A program made the position numbers and the translations under genes. This document shows positions 25,796-34,629 of a stretch of DNA of 64,000 nucleotides, piece by piece. The notes under the pieces are model-generated. The model had not been told where the DNA came from, ran no database searches, and was given only the letters and a program-made list of their open reading frames with translations. Origin of the DNA: Spartobacteria bacterium (GTDB lineage Bacteria > Verrucomicrobiota > Verrucomicrobiia > Chthoniobacterales > UBA10450); NCBI GenBank assembly GCA_003167555.1, contig PMSN01000023.1, positions 62,001 to 126,000 on the forward strand, written 5' to 3'. The stretch's first letter is position 1, and the number at the start of each line of letters is the position of its first letter.

Positions 25796-27391
25796 TTACG
25801 ATCCATTCGCAGCTGGCACGGATGACGGATGCGGGTGGATCAAGAGCAAGGCGGTAACTGCGCTCCCGAGGGCAAGAGCTGCTCCTATCAGCATAACGTA
25901 ACGAAACCCATCGACGAAGGAACCATCGATGGCATCGGTCAATAGCACTCGGGTTTCTGGGGAGATCGCTTCCGGGAGTTCAATCCCGGCAAGCCTGCTT
26001 CGCTGAGCGTAGAGAGATTGTTTCACTGAAGGAGAGGCCTCGAGCTTCGCCAATCGGCCATCGAGGGATCGATCAAAGATGTGCAACATAACAATGCCAA
26101 GCACCGCAATCGAGAGCAGGCCCGCGGTCCGGGAAACGGCGTTGTTAATTCCAGATGCTACTCCGGCTCGATCGCCTGCCACGGAACTCATGACGGTTGT
26201 GGTGAGTGGAGCGACGCTCGCGGCCATGCCGATTCCGAGCACAACGAGAGCGGGAAAAAATGTGGTCCAGTAAGCGCCGCCGACAGCCGGCCGCGCGAAG
26301 AGCGCGAAGCCCGCGGCCGCGATAAGTGGTCCAATAACAAGTGGGAGCTTCGCGCCGCAACGTTGCACGAGAGCGCCCGACCACCGCGAAAGGAGAAAGA
26401 TGATCAAGATCAACGGCAGCAAGGCGGCGCCGGCCGCAGTGGGACTGTATCGTTGCACCTGAATTAAATTCAACGGCAAGAAAAACAGCGTCCCGCCGAG
26501 CGCACCGTAGAGAAGGAACGTGAGCAGGTTCGCTCCGGCAAAGGTGCGCGACCGGAAAAGCGCGAGTGGCAGCATAGGATTTCGGATGCGCGCTTCCACG
26601 ATGACAAAGACGGCGAGTAGAACGATCGCGGTTGTCAGCGTGGAAATGACGGCGACATGCGCGAAGCCGCATGAAGACGATTCGATCAAACCGTAAACGA
26701 GCGCGCCCAAACCGAGCGTGGCTAGAATGGCGCCCGACCAGTCCAAGCGTCCCTTTGCGGCATTCGAACTTTCCGGCACGTGCCGGAGTGAGATGACGAT
26801 GACCAGAATCGCCAGCGGGATGTTGATGAAAAACACGGCGCGCCACGAAATGGTTTCGACCAACCATCCTCCAAGCACAGGACCGATCGCCGCGGTGATC
26901 GCGCTGAAGCCGGACCACGTTCCGATGGCTTTGCCGCGCTCTTCCTCGGAAAACGAATTGCTGATGATCGCGAGGCTTCCCGGAACCAACAAGGCCGCGC
27001 CGATTCCCTGGACCGCCCGCGCAGCGATCAGTTGTCCGATGCCGGAAGCGAAACCGCACCACGCCGAGGCCGCCGCGAAAACCGTCACGCCGATAACGAA
27101 TATCCTTCGTCTCCCGTAACGATCACCCATCGAACCCCCGACCAGCAGAAGCGCGGCGAGCAGAAGCGAATATGCTTCGATGACCCATTGCACGCCGACG
27201 ACCGTGGCGTTCAAATCACGCTGGAGCGCCGGCAACGCGACGTTCACCACAGTGCCGTCGATGAAAGCCAGGCTCGAACCGAGGATAGTCGCGGCGAGCA
27301 CCCACTTGCCGGATGATTTTGCACACGGGCTTGCGGAAAGCCCCGACCGAATCACGCCGTCGTCACACGGTTCGCGGATCAGTGTTGTCAT
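25796..27391 (-). CDS. DHA2-family MFS drug efflux transporter (EmrB/QacA type)
   Basis: 531 residues with 14 helices. Motifs of the DHA2 family: LGSSLAFIDGTVVNVALPALQ in helix 1, VVGVQWVIEAYSLLLAALLLVGG, GDRYGRRRIFVIGVTVFAAAS after helix 2, ARAVQGIGAALLVPGSLAII in helix 4 and GPVLGGWLVETISWRAVFFINIP in helix 5 (antiporter motif). Such pumps exchange H+ for drugs or metabolites. It is divergent from the HAD gene. The 130-bp gap between them must hold both promoters. Confidence 0.9.
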   Translation of the reverse strand: MTTLIREPCDDGVIRSGLSASPCAKSSGKWVLAATILGSSLAFIDGTVVNVALPALQRDLNATVVGVQWVIEAYSLLLAALLLVGGSMGDRYGRRRIFVIGVTVFAAASAWCGFASGIGQLIAARAVQGIGAALLVPGSLAIISNSFSEEERGKAIGTWSGFSAITAAIGPVLGGWLVETISWRAVFFINIPLAILVIVISLRHVPESSNAAKGRLDWSGAILATLGLGALVYGLIESSSCGFAHVAVISTLTTAIVLLAVFVIVEARIRNPMLPLALFRSRTFAGANLLTFLLYGALGGTLFFLPLNLIQVQRYSPTAAGAALLPLILIIFLLSRWSGALVQRCGAKLPLVIGPLIAAAGFALFARPAVGGAYWTTFFPALVVLGIGMAASVAPLTTTVMSSVAGDRAGVASGINNAVSRTAGLLSIAVLGIVMLHIFDRSLDGRLAKLEASPSVKQSLYAQRSRLAGIELPEAISPETRVLLTDAIDGSFVDGFRYVMLIGAALALGSAVTALLLIHPHPSSVPAANGS

Positions 27392-27523
27392 CGTAGGTTA
27401 TGCGGCTAGACCGGGAACATTCTTGCGCAACCACGAACGCGCGCCGAGTTCCTTTTGTAAGCGACATTTCGTTCAAGAAAGAATAGGCGTCTGAACCGCG
27501 AGTAGTGCGTTGCTCGCAACGTT

Positions 27524-28372
27524 ATGCCGATAAAGCTTCTTCTCGCCGATGTCGATGGCACGCTCGTCACAAGAGAGAAAGTGCTCACGCCGCGCGCCCT
27601 GGCGAGCGTGCAGGCGTTGGCGAGAGCAGACATCGCCTTCGCGATCACGAGCGGTCGGCCCCCGCGCGGAATGCAGATGCTCATCGAACCGCTCGGACTC
27701 GCCACGCCCATCGCCGCGTTCAACGGCGGCCTTTTCGTCCGGCCGGATCTCAGTGTCATCGAACAGCGCGTCCTTCAGCACGAAGTTGTCGAGCCGGCGA
27801 TCGCAATCATCCGGGCGCACAAGCTCGATGTCTGGATCTATCGCGGGATCGATTGGTTCGTGCCCGAACGTCATGGCCCGCACGTGGATCGCGAGAAATG
27901 GACGGTGAAATTTCCGCCGACGGTCGTGCCGGACTTTACCGGCAAGACGGATGATGTCGCGAAAATCGTGGGCGTGAGCGACGACCTCGAGGCCGTGGCG
28001 AAATGTGAAGAAGCTGTGCGCGCGCAGTTCGTCGGCGCCGTTCATTCGAAGCCATCCAATCCACAGCGCGAGCCGGGAAGTCAGGTGTCGGCGGCGCGCT
28101 CGCAGCCTTATTACCTCGACGTGACGCATCCCGCTGCCAATAAAGGCGCGGTGGTGTTGGCCCTCGCGAAGATGCTTGCGATTCCGGTGGAGCAAATCGC
28201 CACGATTGGTGATATGCCTAACGACACGACCATGTTTGCGAAGAGCGGCCTCAGCATTGCGATGGGACAATCCAGCGATGAAGTGAAAGGCGCCGCGACT
28301 TACGTGACCACTTCTTCAGAGGAGGAAGGCTTTGCGAATGCCGTGGACCGTTACATTTTCGGGAATGACTGA
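27524..28372 (+). CDS. Cof-type HAD-IIB phosphatase
   Basis: 282 residues. HAD motifs: LLLADVDGTLVT (nucleophile Asp and following Asp), FAITSGRPPRGM (motif II), the Lys in PAANKGAVVLALA (motif III), and GDMPNDTTMFAKSG (motif IV). The cap lies between residues 85 and 200, as in type IIB enzymes that act on sugar phosphates or similar small phosphates. The 6-phosphogluconate dehydrogenase gene follows after 46 bp, hinting at a carbohydrate role. Confidence 0.87.
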   Translation: MPIKLLLADVDGTLVTREKVLTPRALASVQALARADIAFAITSGRPPRGMQMLIEPLGLATPIAAFNGGLFVRPDLSVIEQRVLQHEVVEPAIAIIRAHKLDVWIYRGIDWFVPERHGPHVDREKWTVKFPPTVVPDFTGKTDDVAKIVGVSDDLEAVAKCEEAVRAQFVGAVHSKPSNPQREPGSQVSAARSQPYYLDVTHPAANKGAVVLALAKMLAIPVEQIATIGDMPNDTTMFAKSGLSIAMGQSSDEVKGAATYVTTSSEEEGFANAVDRYIFGND

Positions 28373-28418
28373 AAGCTGAGAGTGTGATTACAATGAGATC
28401 CAACTTCGGAGATTAATT

Positions 28419-29420
28419 ATGCAAATTGGAATGATTGGCTTGGGCCGGATGGGTGCGAACATGGCGCGCCGCTTGACGAAGGGCGGACATCAATGCGTCG
28501 TCTACGATCGCAACGCGGAGACCGTGGACGCCCTCGCCAAAGAAGGCCCGACGGGTGCGCATTCACTCGAGGAAGTTGTCGGGAAACTCAACGCGCCTCG
28601 AGCCGTCTGGGTCATGCTTCCCTCGGGTGCGCCCACGGAAGAAACGGTCGTGGCACTTTCCAAACTGTTGAGCGCGGGCGACGCGATAATCGACGGCGGA
28701 AACTCATTCTACAAAGACGACGTGCGCCGCTGCACGATGCTCAAGCCGGCCGGCATCCATTACCTCGATGCGGGAACGAGCGGTGGCGTCTGGGGATTGG
28801 AGCGCGGTTACTGCATGATGATCGGCGGCGATCAAGCCACGGCCCAGCGGCTCGATCCCATCTTCGCCACCCTCGCGCCAGGTCCGGGCACCATCCCGAA
28901 GACGCCGGGCCGGGAGCAAACAAAGAGCACCGCCGAGCAAGGCTATCTTTACTGTGGCCCGTCCGGCGCCGGACACTTTGTGAAGATGATTCACAACGGA
29001 ATCGAATACGGCCTCATGCAGGCTTATGCCGAGGGGTTCGACATTATGCGGGGAGCTAATTCGGATAACCTTCCCGCCGGACTTTCTTACGATCTGAATC
29101 TCACCGACATCGCGGAGCTGTGGCGGCGAGGGAGCGTGATTTCCTCCTGGCTGCTTGATCTCACTTCGATTGCCCTGGCGAGCGACGGCAAACTCGACGC
29201 CTACTCGGGCCACGTCGAAGATTCGGGGGAAGGCCGCTGGACAATTCAGGCCGCGCTCGAAGAAGGCGTCTCGGCCGAGGTCCTTTCCACCGCGCTCTAC
29301 ACCCGCTTCCGTTCGCGCCAGGAGCACACCTTTGCCGAGAAGATCCTGTCCGCGATGCGCAAAGGATTCGGTGGCCACGTCGAGCGTCCACCGGCGCTTA
29401 AGATGAAGCAGGGGCTTTAA
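28419..29420 (+). CDS. gnd: 6-phosphogluconate dehydrogenase, decarboxylating (short GndA/YqeC type)
   Basis: 333 residues, shorter than the classical Gnd of about 470. It oxidises and decarboxylates 6-phosphogluconate to ribulose 5-phosphate with NAD(P)+. The Rossmann start is [19 protein letters not shown]. Next come [47 protein letters not shown] (substrate Ser-Gly-Gly) and [19 protein letters not shown], with the catalytic Lys and the His-Asn pair. Start ATG 28419 has CGGAG upstream. It is the last gene before a strong hairpin at 29440. Confidence 0.9.
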   Translation: MQIGMIGLGRMGANMARRLTKGGHQCVVYDRNAETVDALAKEGPTGAHSLEEVVGKLNAPRAVWVMLPSGAPTEETVVALSKLLSAGDAIIDGGNSFYKDDVRRCTMLKPAGIHYLDAGTSGGVWGLERGYCMMIGGDQATAQRLDPIFATLAPGPGTIPKTPGREQTKSTAEQGYLYCGPSGAGHFVKMIHNGIEYGLMQAYAEGFDIMRGANSDNLPAGLSYDLNLTDIAELWRRGSVISSWLLDLTSIALASDGKLDAYSGHVEDSGEGRWTIQAALEEGVSAEVLSTALYTRFRSRQEHTFAEKILSAMRKGFGGHVERPPALKMKQGL

Positions 29421-29439
29421 GAAAGAAGTGTTCACCGCA

Positions 29440-29460
29440 CCGCTCTTTTTAAAAGAGCGG
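29440..29460 (+). terminator. gnd: Terminator-like hairpin after gnd
   Basis: CCGCTCTTTT-T-AAAAGAGCGG is a perfect 10-bp inverted repeat 20 bp after the gnd stop. A second hairpin (GGCCGGAC-AACCAA-GTCCGACC region, 29462-29484) follows directly. The T-run lies inside the stem, so it could act on both strands. Confidence 0.6.
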
Positions 29461-29659
29461 CGGCCGGACAACCAAGTCCGACCGCCAAACCTAACTTATC
29501 AATGGGATACTAATCCGGGGTTAGTATCAGCGACCGCAAACGGGCGGCCCCGCAATCATTCTGCAGTCAGGCGCAACTAACCGTTAGGACTTCGAACAGA
29601 CAGTTTGAGACTTGGGGAGACTAAAATCCATCGATTCCGGACTCGACTGAAATGCTCTG
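29461..29659. repeat. Dispersed intergenic repeat, unit 1
   Basis: Shares several short blocks with 34231-34422: GACCGCCAAACCTAAC at 29479-29495, the following GCGGCC-rich part, and ACTAAAATCC...ATTCCGGACTC near 29610-29645. The blocks come in a different order in the second unit. No gene in this stretch. Confidence 0.5.
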
Positions 29660-29881
29660 GTGACCAGGATAATTGGACAGGACATTGATCCTACAATTTC
29701 AGACCCGAAAGAGCGGCAACGTGTCGAGGCTTATTTCCGCTCTTTCCGCCGCTTCTTAAATGCCAGAGATTATGCAGCGCTTCAGAAGGCGGGCATGACT
29801 ATTGGGCTGCGCTTCACGCGCTCACTGAAACAATCGCGCCCACACCTCTTGCAGCCAGGCGAGGCGAGCGCGTGCCATTAA
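29660..29881 (+). CDS. Small hypothetical protein or gene fragment
   Basis: 73 codons from GTG 29660 (IIGQDIDPTISDPKERQRVEAY, FRSFRRFLNARDYAALQKAG). The charged middle looks protein-like, but the last 20 codons overlap the end of the PadR gene on the other strand. No family and no clear ribosome site. Could be the relic of a longer gene. Confidence 0.3.
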   Translation: MTRIIGQDIDPTISDPKERQRVEAYFRSFRRFLNARDYAALQKAGMTIGLRFTRSLKQSRPHLLQPGEASACH

Positions 29882-30361
29882 GAGCGCGCCGCGGGCCGTG
29901 AGATGGAGATAGTCATCGTGAGAGGATGATGTTTGGTGGCAATCGGCCTCGATCTTTTCAACCTCTTCCGTCATTTTGCGAATCATGGTGGCAACGAAAC
30001 GACGTTGTTCAGCTACTTTCAGCGCTGGGAGAAAGCGAAATCGAAGGCGGAGCAGATCCGAGATGCCAACGAGTTTTTCATGTTCCGCTTCTAGAATCCA
30101 AGAGCGCAGAACTTTGCGACCGGAGGCGGTGATGTTGTATTTAAGTCCGCGCCGCTTGCCGGTGGCATGGGCGCGGCCCGAGAGCAGCCGATTGCGTGCG
30201 AGCCGCTCGACAAGAGGGTAAATCGAGCCTGCGCTGCCGCTCCAATGTGGATTGGGTGAGCGCTCAAACACCTTGCGGATTTGGTAAGGGGTAACTGGCT
30301 CGTACAATGACGTGACTCCAAGAACGGCGCCTTCAAGTTCGCTCAATTTTCGCATTGACAT
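29822..30361 (-). CDS. PadR-family transcriptional regulator
   Basis: 179 residues from ATG 30361; ATG 30355 has AGGATG just upstream and may be the true start. The N-terminal winged helix has LSELEGAVLGVTSLYEPVTPYQIRKVF, then GSIYPLVERLARNRLL and LKYNITASGRKVLRSW, as in PadR. A long C-terminal helical part (EHEKLVGISDLLRL to LAWLQEVWARLF) should dimerise. PadR proteins repress nearby genes in response to phenolics, drugs or other ligands. It is divergent from the aspartic-protease-like gene, with only 46 bp between starts, so it probably controls it. Confidence 0.85.
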   Translation of the reverse strand: MSMRKLSELEGAVLGVTSLYEPVTPYQIRKVFERSPNPHWSGSAGSIYPLVERLARNRLLSGRAHATGKRRGLKYNITASGRKVLRSWILEAEHEKLVGISDLLRLRFRFLPALKVAEQRRFVATMIRKMTEEVEKIEADCHQTSSSHDDYLHLTARGALLMARARLAWLQEVWARLFQ

Positions 30362-30407
30362 CCTGTGGCCCGCAGTGTTTCGTCTGTCAAATAATACGAA
30401 TCGGACT

Positions 30408-31313
30408 ATGCATAACTCTTTCTCTTCTTCCTCATTTCGGCTTCATGCAACTCTTGCCGCAATAACGTGTGCGACCTCTATAAATGCCTATGGCCAGCAT
30501 TCGCTTCCTCCGCCCGACAAAATTGAGCTAAGCGCCCCTACGTCGGTGGCGATGGAATCATCGAACGATCTTCCCGTAGTATCGGCGCGCATCAATGGCC
30601 AGGGACCGTATAAATTCATCATAGACACCGGCGCCATGCATTCGGTCTTCGCGGAAACTCTGGCGCGTGAGGTTGGTTTGCCCTCCCTTGCACACGCGGC
30701 GATGGGAAGGCCGGGAAGCACCAAACCGCTGGAGGCCACAGTAACGCGCGTCGCAAAAATCGAGATTGGCGGCCTAACGATTGAAGGTGTGTCGGCAGTC
30801 TTCGCCGATCTGTCCGCTGTATTCTTGAAGAAGGTGCCGGACGTACAGGGCGTATTGAGCGCCACGATGGTTCCGGGGTTGCTGGTCACTTACAACTTCC
30901 CCGCAAAGAAAATTGAATTCAGGCGGGGCGAACTTCCGAGCGAAGATGGCCAGACGATATTTGCTTGGGCCGCCGGGAGCTTGCCGAGTCTTACGGTTGA
31001 TCTTGCCGGTCAGAGCGTGCGAATGGATGTCGATACCGGTGCGATTTCCGGGTTCGTAGTCGATACAGCGGTCGCAAACAAAGTGCAATGGCTCGAAGCG
31101 CCATCGGAAGGAAAGAAGATTCGCACGGTCGATATGGAAACGAAATCCTTTGAGGGCCGGATGAAGGGGGTCATCCGCGTCGGGAAATTCTCATTCGAAA
31201 ACCCGCGCCTGGTCTACCATGATGGGTTCAATAATCTTGGGTCAGCTGTGCTCAAGGACTTCGTTGTCACGCTCGATCCGAAGAATCGGCGGCTCGAACT
31301 AAAACGCGACTAA
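30408..31313 (+). CDS. Secreted two-lobed aspartyl-protease-like (retropepsin-type) protein
   Basis: 301 residues from ATG 30408, chosen because it begins a signal peptide (LHATLAAITCATSINAYG). Two DTG motifs are present: Asp73 in FIIDTGAMHSVF and Asp209 in RMDVDTGAISGFVVD, about 136 residues apart. Each lies in a beta-rich half with similar surroundings (INGQGPYKF, LAGQSVRMD). Bacterial relatives with an internal duplication occur in Verrucomicrobia and Bacteroidetes; activity is untested for most. The secreted protein at 31320 follows after 6 bp. Confidence 0.75.
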   Translation: MHNSFSSSSFRLHATLAAITCATSINAYGQHSLPPPDKIELSAPTSVAMESSNDLPVVSARINGQGPYKFIIDTGAMHSVFAETLAREVGLPSLAHAAMGRPGSTKPLEATVTRVAKIEIGGLTIEGVSAVFADLSAVFLKKVPDVQGVLSATMVPGLLVTYNFPAKKIEFRRGELPSEDGQTIFAWAAGSLPSLTVDLAGQSVRMDVDTGAISGFVVDTAVANKVQWLEAPSEGKKIRTVDMETKSFEGRMKGVIRVGKFSFENPRLVYHDGFNNLGSAVLKDFVVTLDPKNRRLELKRD

Positions 31314-31319
31314 AGGACT

Positions 31320-31838
31320 ATGAAATTCTGGCTTTCCGCGCGACTTCTCCTCCTCCTCCTCTCCCTTCTACTTCCGGTCGGTCCAATTTCCGCGGCTTCC
31401 GACCAAAGCGTCGGCTTCTTTGACCGTCTGAAGACTTTCTTCCATGGCGCACCGCCTCCTCCACTTCCTCCGGAAGTCAAGGCGGCTGGCGTTGCCTATG
31501 CTCAAGGTGTTACTCCGGACAAACAGATCCTCGACTTCACCGAAGCGCTTCGGAGCCATGACGGCGCGCCAATGAAATCACGTCTCTCGGACAAATACAC
31601 CGTGGAGAACATGATGGGAAACGGTTCGGCAAGCGACTTTTTCATGCAGGCGATCGGCCGAGTACGAGGTCCCGAAGAAATCGTCATAAAATCGGTAAAG
31701 AAAGAGGGCGATGTTCGCGTTGTGAAAATGGATTTTGAATTCAAAGACCATCCTACCAAGCAACGGACCTTTAAGTTTGATTCGGCCGGGAAATTGCTTA
31801 GCGCCAATTTCTTTGTCATCCTGGCACGCGGCGCGTGA
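31320..31838 (+). CDS. Secreted protein of unknown function
   Basis: 172 residues with a clear signal peptide (LSARLLLLLLSLLLPVGPISA). The mature part has a Pro-rich stretch (HGAPPPPLPPEV) and a globular end with DKQILDFTEALRSHDG, VENMMGNGSASDFFMQAIGR, VVKMDFEFKDHPTKQRTFKF, which could be a cystatin- or NTF2-like fold. No family recognised. It is 6 bp after the aspartic-protease-like gene, so the two should be co-expressed; it could be a substrate or inhibitor (speculative). Confidence 0.6.
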   Translation: MKFWLSARLLLLLLSLLLPVGPISAASDQSVGFFDRLKTFFHGAPPPPLPPEVKAAGVAYAQGVTPDKQILDFTEALRSHDGAPMKSRLSDKYTVENMMGNGSASDFFMQAIGRVRGPEEIVIKSVKKEGDVRVVKMDFEFKDHPTKQRTFKFDSAGKLLSANFFVILARGA

Positions 31839-31907
31839 CTGCTCATCCGCCGTTCCTAACCGATCGAACGAACGATCTGTTTATGTCAACAACTCTCATC
31901 TTGCCCG

Positions 31908-32622
31908 GTGGTTGATGCTCCTGCTGTCATCAAGCTGAAGGGCGTGACGAAATCCTATATGCCACGCGGAGGCCAACCATTCCAGGCACTTCGCGGCATC
32001 AATTTGGACGTTTGTGAGGGAGAGTTCGTGGCCGTGCTAGGAAAATCAGGCAGTGGAAAATCGACTCTACTTAACGTTATCGCCGGGCTCGACCGCTCTA
32101 GTTCTGGTGAAGTCACCGCCGCGGGTGAAACCCTCAACCGATTAAATGAGAACTGCCTGGCTCTCTGGCGCGGCCGGAATGTTGGGGTCGTGTTCCAGTT
32201 CTTCCAGCTGCTGCCAACTTTAACGATCATCGAGAACATTCTTCTGGCGATGGACTTCGTCGACAAGGTGCCGGGAGCGGCACGCCGAGCGCGGGCGCAC
32301 GACTTATTGGAACTGGTGGGCTTGAGTGACCAAGCGGCAAAATTGCCGGCGACCTTGTCGGGAGGCCAGCAACAGCGCGCCGCCATCGCGCGCGCACTGG
32401 CTAACGATCCTCCAATTGTTCTTGCGGATGAACCTACCGGCAACCTCGATTCCGAGACGGCCGGCGCAGTCACGGAATTATTCCAGGGATTGATCGAGCG
32501 AGGGAAGACGCTTATCATTGTGACGCACGACGATAATCTCGCGCGACGCGCGCATCGCATCATTCCAGCTCAAGGATGGTGTCATTGTCGCGGACGAGAG
32601 CAAGGACGCTCTCCTCCTGTGA
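31908..32622 (+). pseudogene. MacB/LolD-type ABC transporter ATPase, frameshifted near its end
   Basis: GTG 31908. Walker A GKSGSGKST, Q-loop in VGVVFQFFQLLPT, signature LSGGQQQRAAIARAL and Walker B VLADEPTGNLDS, then ITHDD-type VTHDDNLARRAHRII. At about 32563-32566 an extra C shifts the frame. The natural tail (QLKDGVIVADESKDALLL) continues in the next frame to TGA 32620-32622. A catalytically complete ATPase for extrusion or lipoprotein release, losing only its tail through the shift. Confidence 0.8.
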
Positions 32623-33008
32623 GTGCGCAGTGGCGCAAGGTCTCGGGAGATTTTCGCGAACATCGGCTGCAGATGTTTCTTATCGGTCTAGTCCTCGCAT
32701 TAGGGACGGCGAGCGTGGTGGCGGCGTTGAATGCGCGTGCCATCCTGCAACGCGAGATTGCGAAGAGCTACCGCAGCGCTCTCTCTGCGGATGTTGTCCT
32801 CTGGTTCGACAAGGTTGAACCGGAATTATTATCCAGGGTTCGCTCGCAGTCGCGGGTAGCGGCGGCGGACGCGCGACGGGTGGCCTTCACCCGCGTTGAA
32901 GGGAAGTCCGGCGCCTTGTTTCCAATGCAGTTGACGATCGTGCCCGATTTTGCAAACCGACAGGTGGGTCTGCTGCACCCTCATCAGACGGCGGCTTGGC
33001 CGCCGTAA
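32619..33008 (+). pseudogene. FtsX/MacB-like ABC permease, 5' part only
   Basis: Natural start GTG 32619, in a GTGA overlap with the ATPase stop. It encodes the cytoplasmic start, helix 1 (LQMFLIGLVLALGTASVVAAL) and the first part of the periplasmic core (YRSALSADVVLWFDKVEPE, LLSRVRSQSRVAAADARR, QLTIVPDFANRQVG). Homology ends at about 32968, where a piece of another gene is joined. Because of the ATPase frameshift, the permease is in frame with the ATPase, so an automated caller may report a false 366-residue fusion. Confidence 0.72.
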
Positions 33009-33060
33009 ATGGCAGAGGCCGCGAAGACGATGAGCACAACAAACAGGCCGCGGGTATTAT
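32984..33060 (-). pseudogene. Relic of a second carboxypeptidase-regulatory-like gene start
   Basis: The minus strand reads DNTRGLFVVLIVFAASAIYGGQAAV then stop. This repeats the signal-peptide region of the adjacent gene (TRGILLLLIVFSASAIYGGQPA). A tandem duplication was cut short and joined to the ABC permease end. Confidence 0.65.
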
Positions 33061-33668
33061 CGTCCGAACCCCTCTTGGTGCGGGTCGGGAGCCCTCATAT
33101 CCCGCATATCGTCCCTGCTGATTTGGACTTTGTTTAAAGCGGAGGCTTCCTTTGACCCTTCTTCCACCCAGTGCCCTGGTATATTGCTGCCGAGTGCGGG
33201 GCCTATCCAAACCATTTTCTTGATCGCACCCGCCAGGACCTGCCCGCGAATCTTCGCACCAGATACCACCTCAACCGGGATATCGACTCCACCCAGAAGT
33301 TTATTGCTGGTGAGGCCACTTTGATTCACCGGTCGTCTTGTTCCTTCGCTTTTGATCGAATACGAGCCGGCGACCGTGACTTTATTCGATGGGGTCCTTG
33401 TATCTTTCGCCTTCTGCGCGCGGAACGCAAGCGTGTAGGAGCCAGCTGGAAGGGCGTCGAGGATAAAGTTGCCGCGAGCATCCGTTACTGCGCGCTTAGT
33501 GGGGCTTTGTTTCACGACCACGTCCACTCCGGCAACTCCGAGAGCGGGCTGGCCACCGTAAATGGCAGAGGCAGAGAAAACGATGAGCAAAAGCAGAATA
33601 CCGCGGGTTATCTCGCGTGATCGCGGGTTCAAACGTCGGTGGATTGAAACCTGTTGTAGTGTCTTCAT
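33057..33668 (-). CDS. Secreted carboxypeptidase-regulatory-like (CarboxypepD_reg) protein
   Basis: 203 residues. Signal segment GILLLLIVFSASAIYGG, then a beta-sandwich domain with GVDVVVKQSPTKRAVTDARGNFILDALPAGSYTLAFRA, given here in positions 50-88, the hallmark of the CarboxypepD_reg family (often seen before TonB-dependent receptors). A second part has IRGQVLAGAIKKMVWIG and ends with RDDMRDMR. Ribosome site AGGAGA lies 13 bp before ATG 33668. It shares strand with the TonB and receptor genes upstream. Confidence 0.65.
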   Translation of the reverse strand: MKTLQQVSIHRRLNPRSREITRGILLLLIVFSASAIYGGQPALGVAGVDVVVKQSPTKRAVTDARGNFILDALPAGSYTLAFRAQKAKDTRTPSNKVTVAGSYSIKSEGTRRPVNQSGLTSNKLLGGVDIPVEVVSGAKIRGQVLAGAIKKMVWIGPALGSNIPGHWVEEGSKEASALNKVQISRDDMRDMRAPDPHQEGFGR

Positions 33669-33763
33669 CCGTTTGGTTTTTCTCCTATGAATTGAGATTT
33701 TTGGGACCTTTCGCTTTCATTCTTGCCGGTGCCTTCTTTCGCGGTCATCGAGAGGCCAGGCTC

Positions 33764-34159
33764 TTACCGCGCTAACTGCGCCCAATAAGGTTCGGCGCCG
33801 GGAAGAAGCATCTTCGGAGTAGACTCGTGGCGAAAAGTAACTAGCTCGACTCGTCCACTGGTGAGATCTGTAGGTAAGACTGAGTCCTTGCTTAAACGCC
33901 AATTCCGGGCCGCCGCCAGAGCCAGTTCATCCAAAGCGGGATGACCACTGCTTTTCAGAACGCGCGTGCCAGTTACCCGACCACTTTTATCGAGGACGAG
34001 AGAGAGCACCACTGAGCCCTGCAAACCTTGGTAGAACACGCCGAAGGGTAAATCCGGCTGGGGTTTCTCTAGCCATCTCGCCTCAGCCATAGAGAACGGC
34101 AAGACCAATGCTAAAGCGACCGCGATTGCAATTACTGCGACAGGAGTTGTTAGTTTCAT
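33764..34159 (-). CDS. Short TonB-family protein (C-terminal domain)
   Basis: 131 residues from ATG 34159; a longer frame adds 18 residues without better signals. N-terminal helix TPVAVIAIAVALALVLPFS, then a TonB C-terminal fold with GVFYQGLQGSVVLSLVLDKSGRVTGTRVLKSSGHPALDELALAAARNWRL, listed by position as residues 40-90. TonB passes proton-motive energy to outer-membrane receptors. The proline-rich spacer is nearly absent, so it is unusually short. The receptor gene lies 470 bp upstream on the same strand. Confidence 0.75.
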   Translation of the reverse strand: MKLTTPVAVIAIAVALALVLPFSMAEARWLEKPQPDLPFGVFYQGLQGSVVLSLVLDKSGRVTGTRVLKSSGHPALDELALAAARNWRLSKDSVLPTDLTSGRVELVTFRHESTPKMLLPGAEPYWAQLAR

Positions 34160-34230
34160 AGTATACCTTATCTGAGATAATCGTGAATTAGTTGTGGTAG
34201 CAATGCGAGCCATTTCCGACGGTTAGCGAG

Positions 34231-34422
34231 GACTAAAATCCGTCCATTCCGGACTCAATGGAATTGCGCTGGCAGCTTGGCGAATTGCAAGGCTTCAACT
34301 CGGTGCAAATTCCTGAGGCAAAAAGGCGGTCGGACTTGAAATCAAGCCCGACCGCCAAACCTAACGCACCAATGGATGCTACTCGAAGTTGCCCTCCAGT
34401 GAGGCCGCGAACAGGCGGCCTC
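34231..34422 (+). repeat. Dispersed intergenic repeat, unit 2
   Basis: Blocks ACTAAAATCC with ATTCCGGACTC (34231-34258), CGGTCGGACTTG with CAAGCCCGACCGCCAAACC (34327-34360), and a perfect 8-6-8 hairpin GAGGCCGC-GAACAG-GCGGCCTC (about 34400-34421). They match unit 1 at 29461-29659 in a changed order. Confidence 0.5.
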
Positions 34423-34572
34423 TATGCTATCCCATGTTTCGTTGCGTCCATTCTGCTGTTTCTCCCTCGAAGCAGGTAGGACTTATAACAAGTGTTTTAG
34501 GACACGGCGCGCGTTCTTTCTCATCGGGGCCTTGCCAGGCGCCAACGTCCACTAGACACTACTAGAGAAGGG

Positions 34573-34605
34573 AAACGGCCGGACTCACCGCGAGTCCGGC
34601 CGTTT
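34573..34605 (-). terminator. Intrinsic terminator of the TonB-dependent receptor gene
   Basis: A perfect 14-bp stem AAACGGCCGGACTC with GAGTCCGGCCGTTT around a 5-nt loop, 24 bp past the receptor stop on the minus strand, ending in TTT. A strong bidirectional-type terminator. Confidence 0.8.
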
Positions 34606-34629
34606 AACATTATGTTGTGAGGAGCAGCC

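Noticed and set aside
26145-27062. 305-codon ORF in another minus-strand frame across the efflux pump gene
   Set aside because: Arg/His/Ser-rich reading of the true DHA2 gene in the wrong frame.
31908-33008. ABC ATPase-permease fusion protein of 366 residues
   Set aside because: The fusion appears only because one extra base shifts the ATPase into the permease frame.
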